A program made the translations under genes and the position numbers. 64,000 bases of DNA from Nitzschia sp. pyKryTriq1 (Eukaryota; Bacillariophyta; Bacillariophyceae; Bacillariales; Bacillariaceae): contig OY101119.1 of assembly GCA_956465555.1 (NCBI GenBank), positions 186,001 through 250,000 of the forward strand. Direction: 5' to 3'. Shown here piece by piece: positions 43,600 to 51,707 of this stretch. Each line of letters opens with the position of its first letter. Position 1 is the first letter of the stretch. Below the pieces are notes generated by a model. The model had not been told where the DNA came from and made no database searches. It was given only the letters and a program-made list of their open reading frames with translations.

Positions 43600-43990
43600 G
43601 TACTAACAACAGAAGCGCAAGACACGATGTGTTTAAGGATAAGTATTATTGCTGCCCGAAGACGGTCAAGCAAATCCATAGAGATATTCAAGACCCAGCT
43701 CTGGGGTACAAATGTATCAAGAAACCAGACCCGGTTCATCTACTGAACGCCTTGTAATTTCTGAAAAAATATCCGACGAAACACGAGCTTGCTGGTTTCC
43801 TGGATTCCACGCATAAGACAGCCCTCCAGCGGGCATGGTTATACGTCGAAGCGATTCAAGCGTTGAAAGAGAAAAAGGTGCGTGAGTGATCCTTGTCGTT
43901 ATTCACTTCTGACAGATAATTTGCCATTGCTTCAGATCAAATGGATATTCGACGACAATGACGAACTTGATGAGTTCTTTATGATCAGTG
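43600..43990 (+). pseudogene. Transposase-like remnant
   Basis: A broken frame reads HDVFKDKYYCCPKTVKQIH, then LLNAL, a TAA stop (43754-43756), then FLKKYPTKHELAGF and ALQRAWLYVEAIQALKEKK. A likely intron (43878-43938, GTGCGT to TTCAG) leads to IKWIFDDNDELDEFFMISV. The pattern, a helical N-terminal region leading towards a D-containing strand, recalls the region before the catalytic core of Harbinger/DDE-type transposases found in diatoms. The catalytic part is missing because SET-like sequence begins at about 43988. Identification is by memory of the pattern and is tentative. Confidence 0.4.
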
Positions 43991-44233
43991 TTGCATTTGG
44001 GAGCCACGAACAACTCCGTCAGCCGGTTGGTATTCAATCCCAACTGCATCGCCAAGGTCATTCCGGGACTCCCTCCCAACGAACACTTGAAGCGTGTCAT
44101 TATCATTGCCCAGCGTGCGATCGAGCCACGGGAAGAGTTGACGTACGACTACCAATTTCCACTCGAGTTGGATTTGGCGGCTCGGATTCCTTGCAATTGC
44201 GTGAGCGAGCATTGTCGTGGATTCATGAATTGA
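43988..44233 (+). pseudogene. SET domain fragment, C-terminal half plus post-SET
   Basis: The frame reads NPNCIAKVI, RVIIIAQRAIEPREELTYDYQF, PCNCVSEHCRGFMN and stop. These are the last SET motifs (with the catalytic-type Tyr in EELTYDY) and the Cys-rich post-SET of SET1/MLL-type histone H3K4 methyltransferases. The first half of the domain is not upstream; transposase-like sequence abuts it instead. Confidence 0.75.
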
Positions 44234-44379
44234 GATCTTCCCCAGAAGGGTAGCAATACACAAGTGTTCCGATCTCAAAAGAGAGGCGCCAATATGCAAG
44301 ATCGTATTCGCCGACTGGGCCGGCCGCTCAAGAGCGATCGAGGAGATGATGACGACGATGACGACGAGTAAGACAATGG

Positions 44380-44521
44380 CACAACGGATTTGAATGAAAA
44401 GGCCAAGGCGGCCAATGAAGTCGCCGTGACGGTTCGTGGCAGTGGCATCCATGGATGGGGTATGTTTGTCGATCAGTCCTTCAAGAAGGGAGATGTTGTG
44501 GCCGAATACATTGGCGAGTAG
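44380..44521 (+). pseudogene. SET domain fragment, N-terminal part
   Basis: The frame NEVAVTVRGSGIHGWGMFVD continues to VVAEYIGE and then a TAG stop. This is the start of a SET domain (GWG and the EYIGE strand). It lies after, not before, the C-terminal fragment at 43988-44233, so the domain is permuted. An in-frame stop also lies shortly upstream, after an Asp run. Confidence 0.65.
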
Positions 44522-45244
44522 CGTCTCTTTGTTCCATACAACAAAACAACATGATTTGCCATCTTTTTATTCCATTACACTGGTAATATCTACTACAGTA
44601 CCTGGTACGTACTGTACATATCTTTTCGTTTGGCATCATCATCATCACTCATCATTATCACCATCATCATCGATTGATGAAAGCATCGGCTGTTCCCAAA
44701 ACAAAAAACATATCAATAAATAATAATGATGATAATGTCGTCGCGTAATCACAACAGGAACGTTCACTACTACTTGCGCTGGTGGGGGAATGAGAGGGAG
44801 AACAATTCCGGAATTACAACTGTTGGAGGAATACGCTCTAATAGAATCATCCATGCAAGAGTTCTTGAGAGTGGCGGAAGAAGCCAACGAAATTCCTGTT
44901 CTATCCTCCGAATAAATGATGATGATGAAAATAGCGCTTTCTCTATGATCTCCGTCAGGGTACAGTAGATTTCAAATTGATACACGTACTCGTAGTGCTG
45001 GTGGTACTACAGTCTAGTTCACGATCAACTTGCAGCCAGGTAACGTCATCTATCATCCAACCACCACTATTACAGACAGAGAGTAAAGTAGGATTCATAG
45101 GTCTACCAGAGAGTAGAAGGTACTGGTACTACTTGTACTTCATATGCCAAAGAAAGAAGCTTCTCCCTTGTTTGCGAGAGACAAAATCATTCTCGTGACG
45201 TCACGGGATCACGCGTTTCCCCCATTCCCCCCCCCCCAATTGCT
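44522..45244. other. Intergenic, no gene seen
   Basis: ATC/ATG repeats near 44635-44672 and short frames without domains. No continuation of the SET gene is found. Confidence 0.45.
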
Positions 45245-45387
45245 TATCGCCAAATGTTGCATATTTTGCAACAATGTTGCATATTTTGCAACAATGTTGC
45301 ATATTTTGCAACAATGTTGCATATTTTGCAACAATGTTGCAAATCGTTTTTGCAACAATGTTGCAAGTTGCAACATTTGGCGATGGT
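45245..45387. repeat. TTGCAACA palindromic array with 15-bp terminal inverted repeats
   Basis: Starts with ATCGCCAAATGTTGC and ends with its exact inverse GCAACATTTGGCGAT. Inside are about four tandem 20-bp units (ATGTTGCATATTTTGCAACA) and two variants. Every unit is itself palindromic, so the whole can fold into long hairpins. It resembles a MITE-like or fold-back element. Confidence 0.75.
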
Positions 45388-45970
45388 TTCGCCGTGCCCT
45401 ATGCACAGGAATATCGATCTTGACTAATCAACGTTAACTTGAAATCCCTCTATTTTTTTAGTTCAACAATATAATAAGCCCTCTGGGTCGTCTGTCCGGT
45501 GTACCACCAGTCAACCTGATTTTCCCGGCCGCTCCTGACACACTACAACTGACACACCGTAGCGAAGGGCAGGCGTAAGGGGTTCGAGAACTAGAAACTC
45601 CAAAAAGGATTCGGAGCCTCGCGTCGGAGCCATAGGTTCGTGTGCCCTGATTATTTTATTTTTTAAACAACAACATCCGCGCGGCCGTTTCGGTTTCGCC
45701 CGTGTGTCTTCGTTCCGTAATAAGTTCGTATGGAGGGAGACCACGTAGTAGTACATAGTTGCAAGGTACTACACCGGTAAATAATCCACCACTTTTGCAT
45801 CTCCGCCGCGATATTATTATGGCATCTTCATTCATCATGCCCCCTCTGCCCATATCGCACAACGCACAACAATTGAAACCCGAGAAACCTACTACTAGTA
45901 TTTGTCTTATCTAGTCTAGCTACAGTAGTTGATGCATGCTGCTGCTTTCTGACCGACAGTGCAACGCTGA
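45388..45970. other. Intergenic, no gene seen
   Basis: No supported ORF; it is the 5' region of the next gene. Confidence 0.45.
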
Positions 45971-47659
45971 ATGATGATGCCGTCCTCGTCTCGAGAAGAC
46001 ACCCATCATCATGCGGTTAAGGATGCTCCCGGTAATACGAGACCTACTACTTCTACACCACCACCGCCAGCAGCAGCAGCAGCAGCGGCAAATTTGCATC
46101 ATGATCCATCCCTTGAAAAAATCCAAGAGACTTTTCTAGGTCAACATTTTTTCAAAGAAGAAAACGACGGGACCAAGCGCCCAAACGACAATGACTTTTA
46201 CCTTAGCTCGCTGCTGGCGCAAGAATTCACGAAATTGACTATGAAGGAGCGGGAGAAGTCGTATGAAGAGCTTCATGGTGTCGATGAGTTGATCGAAGAG
46301 ACGCCCGAACTCGTTGCCACCAGCCTCAAGGCTTTAGAGGACGAACTGGATAGGATATTATTGTTCTCATCCAAGAATGATAAGCTTGCCGCCTATTGCA
46401 TTGCCGAGCAACAAAACAAGGACTACGTGACGGATCCAGGCTTACGACTTTGCTTCTTGAGAGCTGATCGATTTGATCCTTGCAAAGCTGCTCGCCGCAT
46501 TGTTGCGTTCTTCGAAGGAAAGCTGCAATACTTTGGAGAAACGCTCCTCACGAAACGGATTCAGTTTGAAGATCTCGACAGCGACGACCAGGCATGTCTA
46601 AAAGAAGGTCACATGCAAGTACTGCCCAGTCGCGACCGAGGTGGGCGGGCTATTTTTTGTGACATTAATATGATCAACGATTCGAGCTACAAGAGACCTA
46701 TCAACAGGCTCAAGGCATTCCTCTATATGATATTGACTTTGGCTCTAGACGACGAGGAGAACCAGAAACGCGGCATCGTTGTTGTTCTAATGCAACTTGG
46801 ACATGTCAATCCAACAGAGGTGAACCGGGAATTGGCCAAAGAAAGTCCTCGAATCCTCAAGTGGGTGCCGATACGTCTCAGTGGGTTGCACTTTTGTATG
46901 GATGATCCATTTCTCTCCATACTTGCTCGAATCAGTTTGGTCGGGTCGCCGCCTGATATTCGTGCCAGGCACCGGCTCCATATCGGGGCCCGCACTGAAA
47001 TCAAATATTCGCTCATGACCTATGGAATTCCTGTCGATCTGCTTCCGTTGAGCGATCAGGGGGATATCATCAAGAAGACGAATCACAACCGCTGGATTGC
47101 CCGGCACAAGTCTAAAGAATCCTCCCTGTACCGAATCGGCAGCAATACGTTCTCGGGTATTGTTATCGACTTGCCCACTCGACAAGACATACTTATAGGA
47201 AAGGGAAAGCCATTTCAAGAACATTTTGGAAATGTCAAGCTTCGAGCACTCGTGGACGACCATTTGGAGGAATACAACACGACGAAGAGGGGTAGCAAGG
47301 GGGACGTGATAAACAAAGTTCTCGATTCGGTCAAGTCATCCGGTAGTCGATTTCTCGGAAAACAGAATCACAATGATAATGATGATGATAATAATAATAA
47401 TAATAATAATGGGTGGTGGTGGGTTGAGGTTTCGGATACCGAGGCGACAGAGAAAGTTGCAAAAACGTTTCTCTCGGCTTGTGCAAAAAGTAAAAGAACC
47501 ACCGCGGACCACAAGGATACCAGTAACAGGAGTACTATTACCTCCTCAACACGTCAGCAGCAGCAGCAGCAGGGTTCGTCGGGGCCATCGTCGTGGGAAG
47601 AGGAACGAAATTCGACGTTTATCTTCCAACCTGAAAAGCGCCGGAAGTTTGATGGATAG
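45971..47659 (+). CDS. CRAL-TRIO/Sec14-like protein with C-terminal DUF6824 domain (paralogue 1)
   Basis: Single-exon protein of 562 aa. After a disordered Ala/Pro-rich start comes a CRAL-TRIO-like region (about 145-380): the N-lobe LRLCFLRADRFDPCKAARRI, then GGRAIFCDIN and RPINRLKAFLYMILTL. The C-terminal DUF6824 domain (about 405-510) starts DILIGKGKPFQEHFGNVKLR and contains VINKVLDSVKSSGSRFL and WWVEVSDTEATEKVAKTF, interrupted by an Asn/Asp run. DUF6824 is common in diatoms and may be a DNA- or protein-binding module. The tail ends EKRRKFDG, a possible nuclear signal. Lipid binding together with a regulatory domain suggests a sensor, but that is inference. A close paralogue lies at 51708-53348. 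Confidence 0.82.
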   Translation: MMMPSSSREDTHHHAVKDAPGNTRPTTSTPPPPAAAAAAANLHHDPSLEKIQETFLGQHFFKEENDGTKRPNDNDFYLSSLLAQEFTKLTMKEREKSYEELHGVDELIEETPELVATSLKALEDELDRILLFSSKNDKLAAYCIAEQQNKDYVTDPGLRLCFLRADRFDPCKAARRIVAFFEGKLQYFGETLLTKRIQFEDLDSDDQACLKEGHMQVLPSRDRGGRAIFCDINMINDSSYKRPINRLKAFLYMILTLALDDEENQKRGIVVVLMQLGHVNPTEVNRELAKESPRILKWVPIRLSGLHFCMDDPFLSILARISLVGSPPDIRARHRLHIGARTEIKYSLMTYGIPVDLLPLSDQGDIIKKTNHNRWIARHKSKESSLYRIGSNTFSGIVIDLPTRQDILIGKGKPFQEHFGNVKLRALVDDHLEEYNTTKRGSKGDVINKVLDSVKSSGSRFLGKQNHNDNDDDNNNNNNNGWWWVEVSDTEATEKVAKTFLSACAKSKRTTADHKDTSNRSTITSSTRQQQQQQGSSGPSSWEEERNSTFIFQPEKRRKFDG

Positions 47660-47931
47660 GAGGATCGTTGTCTTGGCAAGCACTCCAGAGAGCACTTGTG
47701 CAACTAAAATAGTATGGTCAACAACATGGATAGTTGCAACATAGCTAGAATAGCGAAGCCAGAAGACGATACGGTCTACTGTATGTACCTACAAGCTACT
47801 AATCACGACGGTAGGAAATATTTCTACGACGGTGGGAGGAGCCCGAACAACGCCGAAAAGACCACGGCTTCTGAAATGATAATAGCTTGAATGAAAGAAC
47901 CAGTCAGTCAATTTTTCTTTCTCGTTGTTTT
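47660..47931. other. Short intergenic region
   Basis: 3' flank of the CRAL-TRIO gene. The last 60 bp (about 47875-47925) resemble the Hint-gene 3' flank (AATGATTGAATCAATCAGTCA type), suggesting a recombination joint. Confidence 0.45.
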
Positions 47932-48235
47932 CTACCGTGGCTTATTGGCTCCCCTCTCCATCGAATGCGACTACCGTCCATACCTTTACCTATTCCGGCA
48001 ATGTGAACAGTGGTGCTGTGATTGGTGCAGATGAGAATGGTGGACTATTGAAAGGGGCGGATGTCTCTAGTACTACTGATGAGTGTTTGGATTTCTTTGC
48101 TCCTACGACCGACGATGGTTCGGCTGCTCCTCCTGGTGTTCTTGGTGTTGCCTCCACCACAAGCATCATCTTCATGATGACCAAGATTGATGTCGTCCAT
48201 TACTATCCTTGCCATGTTGTAGGCTACAAGTACTA
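47932..48235 (+). pseudogene. Fragment of the secreted beta-helix-like gene
   Basis: Begins abruptly at CTACCGTGGCTTATTGG, matching 38701 onward in the gene at 37896-38996. It still reads AYWLPSPSNATT, TYSGNVNSGAVI, GGLLKGADVS, AAPPGVLG and SIIFMM. The end is altered (a CCAAGATTG change, loss of the hydrophobic anchor). It has no start, signal peptide or 5' half, so it is a truncated copy carried along with Hint copy C. Confidence 0.85.
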
Positions 48236-48734
48236 GACAACGTCTTGTAAATCTTGTAAACAATAAGTTATTTGTAAATAGTCGTACTAGTACTCTACTA
48301 CTACTATACCCGCTCTGCGGACGAAAGTGGGGGATGCTGCCACCAACAAAGGCAAGAACAAGAGAAAACAGCAAGGATTGAACAAACTACAAGAACAAAG
48401 AGCAGACACTGCTATGGCTTGATGTATGTTGTCGATATTTCTATGCATGTTAAATCTTAATGACGATCTCCTCCTCTGATGACGATGATCATTATTACTA
48501 TTCGTTTGCCATCACCGCATTCTTCAGCGGCAGTGGGAGCCAACAGCGCCGCTCGAATGATTGAATCAATCAGTCATTTTTTCTTTCTCTTTGGTTTCCT
48601 TTTCCTTTTTTATTTTTTACTTATTTTATTGGGGTGCGACGACAACATTCTTCTTTCCAATGCGGGGTGGTTCAGCAGCAGCAGCAGCAGCAGCATTCTT
48701 CTTTCTCCTGGTTCCTGGTTTTTGCTTGCTTGGT
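48236..48734. repeat. Duplicated 3' flank of Hint copy C
   Basis: Matches 38997-39494 (copy B) nearly throughout, and from about 48363 also 32970-33336 (copy A). No gene. Confidence 0.8.
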
Positions 48735-50423
48735 TTAGATACTCTTGGCGACGATGTCGACCAGGTTCTTGGTCATTTCCACCTCCTTCTCAAAGAACGC
48801 GTCGAGATCGTCATGCTCCTGGTAGTCCAAGGTGAAGACGTTGTCCTCGAGCTCGATGAGATGAGCTTCGGTATCCAGATGATACAAGGTCTTGACCGGG
48901 GTTTCCTGGCAAGTGGACCCGTAGTCGGCTTCGACAAAGGCGCCAGCACCAGCACCAGCACCATCGTTGGCGTACATTAAAAACTTATTGCTGACGACAA
49001 CGTTCGGCGCAAGGCGACACATGCGATCTTCGTGGCTTCCATCAATCTTATAGACGCCGACGACTTTGCCTCCGAGAGAAACATGCTCATTCAGCTCGAT
49101 GTCCTGAATGGCCTTGAACGAACCATCTTGCATCTTGACGAGAGATTCCCCAGCAAAGTACACATCGTACAAGAACAACGAATCTTGATTGAGGAGCTTG
49201 TCCTGGTGGAGACTTTTAACCTTGGCCAATGCCATTTCCTTCTCGATCTCGAAGAACTCGGGAATGATATCATGTTCGCTAAAGTCAGTGGCCACGATGC
49301 CGTTCTCGAACTCGATCACATGGTTCTTGGTCTCAATGTCGTAGACAAAGTCGGCATGCTCATTGCATAGATCGTCGGACTCAAGCATGTTCATGGCGGG
49401 TACGAATACTCCCCCCGATTCTTGATCGTCCAGTACCATGTGCATCCTGGTAACGACAAGGTTGTCGTCGATACGGCACAAGCCGGGGGCGGATTCTTCT
49501 TGAGCAAAGGTCACGACGGAGGTGACGAGACCGCCTTTGGCCACGTCATCACCAATCTCAATGTCGGCAAAGGCTTTGAGACTACCATCCGCCATCCGGA
49601 CGGTTGTCTCCTCGGTGAAGCATTTGCCGCTGGGGGCGGGGCCGGGGGCTTGGACTCTGTATGCTTGTGGGTTGGCAGTGGTGGGTCCCAAAAACTTGAC
49701 GGGTTGGGCCCCAACATCACCACTACGCCCCGTACTTGCAGCAACCTCTGTATGGTGGACGTATCCTCCGTGAAAGGTCACCTTGGTTCCACACATGGCC
49801 GGGACACGCTCGTCACCATAGACAAATACAGCATCAGGATTGTCATTCAAGTACATGAGCACAACGGGCTCGTTGACGAGTTGACCCAGTTTCTCGCGAT
49901 GAGCCGAGCGGCCACCAGCGTAGTGATCTTGATGAGGTACGCTACTCTCTTCGAGGCGAGTGATGGGAAGTGAATAGTCACCAGCAATATCCTCATCTTC
50001 TTGAGAGGACGATCCGGATTGGTGGTGGACGAAACGATTAAAAATATCGCGAGTCACAGTCATATGGGTTTGGTAGAGCAAAGACCCATCTTTATATTGC
50101 TTCTCAAACAAGCTTTCTTCAGGAGAGTCTTTCAAGATTTGAGCGCACTCTTCGGGGGTCAAGACGTTCGCTTCTACCTTGATGAATCTTGGGCTCAACA
50201 ATGTCTCCATGTGGACGCCTTTCTTCTGGAAGAACGCGTCTTTGTTCTTCGGGGGCTGCATAGTAGTACTTTTGGTGGTGGTACCCACCCCCAAGAACAC
50301 TCCATGTGTTTCCGAGGACGTTCTTTTGGTGGTAGCTGCCGCGACAGTAGTACCTCTGAAGGTACCACTGCCGAGAGCTATCAGCATGGCAAGACGAGCG
50401 AAAGTAGCAAATGAGAGACGCAT
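48735..50423 (-). CDS. Secreted 2OG-Fe(II) oxygenase (P4H-like) fused to two Hint domains, intact copy C
   Basis: Single-exon protein of 562 aa from the ATG at 50423, chosen for its signal peptide (MRLSFATFARLAMLIALGSG). Residues 78-250 form a prolyl-4-hydroxylase-like double-stranded beta-helix domain: RFIKVEANVLTPEECAQIL, H164-x-D166 in PHQDHY, VVLMYLNDNPDAVF, and the distal His in GTKVTFHGGYVHHTEV (223/224), with K243 as a candidate 2OG-binding residue. A Pro/Gly linker leads to Hint 1 (C268 in CFTEETTVRMADGS, T325-x-x-H328 in VTRMHMV) and Hint 2 (about 424-562), in which the Cys is replaced by AGES and the T-x-x-H by SNKF. Hint 1 looks able to do an N-S acyl shift. An enzyme released or modified by self-cleavage is inferred. 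Confidence 0.85.
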   Translation of the reverse strand: MRLSFATFARLAMLIALGSGTFRGTTVAAATTKRTSSETHGVFLGVGTTTKSTTMQPPKNKDAFFQKKGVHMETLLSPRFIKVEANVLTPEECAQILKDSPEESLFEKQYKDGSLLYQTHMTVTRDIFNRFVHHQSGSSSQEDEDIAGDYSLPITRLEESSVPHQDHYAGGRSAHREKLGQLVNEPVVLMYLNDNPDAVFVYGDERVPAMCGTKVTFHGGYVHHTEVAASTGRSGDVGAQPVKFLGPTTANPQAYRVQAPGPAPSGKCFTEETTVRMADGSLKAFADIEIGDDVAKGGLVTSVVTFAQEESAPGLCRIDDNLVVTRMHMVLDDQESGGVFVPAMNMLESDDLCNEHADFVYDIETKNHVIEFENGIVATDFSEHDIIPEFFEIEKEMALAKVKSLHQDKLLNQDSLFLYDVYFAGESLVKMQDGSFKAIQDIELNEHVSLGGKVVGVYKIDGSHEDRMCRLAPNVVVSNKFLMYANDGAGAGAGAFVEADYGSTCQETPVKTLYHLDTEAHLIELEDNVFTLDYQEHDDLDAFFEKEVEMTKNLVDIVAKSI

Positions 50424-50904
50424 GATGTTGGCTGTCGTTGTCGTTGGGGAGGAGGAAACGGTAGTGGTAAGGACAATGTACCGGTACAATTGTTTGATTC
50501 CTTTCGCTTAGTACGATGGATGCAAACAAATTTATTGTGTAGGATGCTTTCAGAACACTTTTCTCAACAAATTCTGAATTCTGAACGTCCGCTTGTAGCA
50601 CGTGTGTTGTTTTCGGAAACTGACACTGCGCGATCTTTGGACTGAAGAGAAAGATACTTTTTGCATGCGATGATTGATGATTCTTCGCCGTCTTCTTCTT
50701 GAAGCATACCGGTAATACATAGAACGCACGCAAGCAACGATTATTGTACTTGCACGAATTCCAGAAGCAACGTTATTCCCTACTTGTGTTTCTTCTTCTT
50801 CCGCCTGTACTGCGTCGGCACCTTCGTAGCTTGCATGATGTGGGCGGTATGTACTTGCTCGCTGTCTAACTCTAAGATAGAGTACAGCGTAGTAGACTGT
50901 ACTC
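50424..50904. other. Intergenic, no gene seen
   Basis: 5' region of the oxygenase-Hint gene. The first 100 bp resemble the 5' flank of copy B (about 41192-41280). Confidence 0.5.
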
Positions 50905-51603
50905 AGTACCGGTACCAGTCAAAAATCGCTTTCGGGACTTATTCCGACACATTCTTTGGAGGGCCGTATCTCCATTGAAACACAAGCTACACCAACGCTT
51001 TTTTAACCCTCTTTGACTACACAAACCAATCTGATTGGTAGGAATCGCTTGGAGAAGTGTCAGATCGGCATTCTGGTCGTCTTCTTGCCCTTGCAAATAC
51101 CTGCATTTTGGTCGTAAGTCCCGAAAGCGGTTGCATCGTAGACATGGTACATTTTTCCACGGCGGCGAAGCGACACATTCTCGACACCCATTTCTTTGCG
51201 CGGTGGTACACGTAGAATGAGGAATGAGGAGATCCAAAAAATTCGCGCGGAGAATTTTGAATATGCCCTTTGCTAAAACAATGATGTGTCCTACTACGAC
51301 AGATTTATGTTCTTCGGTTCCCAAAATTGACGGACGACGGACGGGAATGCGTCGCGACACATTTCATTTTCAAACGAAGCCTCCTTCAACTTCTCCAATG
51401 AATTCTGGCATGAGTTCAAGTTGGAATCGATTGAAGCAAGTTGATTGGTCCATCTGTGCGTTTCTACGAAGGGTTTGACGTGTTGGTCGGAACACCAGGG
51501 TTGATTCTGATGGTTTTCAGGGCCCCGAAACAAATGTGTCGCACGTAAGTCGCGAAAGCGGTGATAAGTCCCGAAAGCGATTTTTGACTGGTACCGGTAC
51601 CCA
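50905..51603. mobile_element. Possible decayed element with inverted ends
   Basis: The left end (about 50909-50945, GTACCGGTACCAGTCAAAAA then TCGCTTTCGGGACTTA) is the inverse of the right end (about 51566-51600). Further copies of the GTAAGTCCCGAAAGCGG motif lie at about 51114-51130 and 51544-51560. Leftward frames inside (50872-51360, 51294-51692) have Cys/Arg-rich, protein-like stretches but are broken, and I recognise no transposase. Confidence 0.45.
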
Positions 51604-51707
51604 TCATCATCATCATCATCATCACCATCATCACTACCATTATATAGTTTCGAGGAGAGACGCATGCCCGCGGCGACAATGGATGATACCAATAATTATA
51701 GAAAATA

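Noticed and set aside
43362-43757. 131-codon frame beginning inside the TTGCAACA repeat
   Set aside because: Its first part is translated repeat. Only the second part is protein-like, and that is treated as a transposase remnant with a stop inside.
45240-45390. CRISPR-like look of regularly spaced TTGCAACA units
   Set aside because: The spacers are identical to one another and the units are palindromic throughout, in eukaryotic nuclear DNA; it is a tandem palindromic array.
45560-45640. tRNA-like GGTTCGAG stretch
   Set aside because: No acceptor, D or anticodon stem pairs at the right distances.
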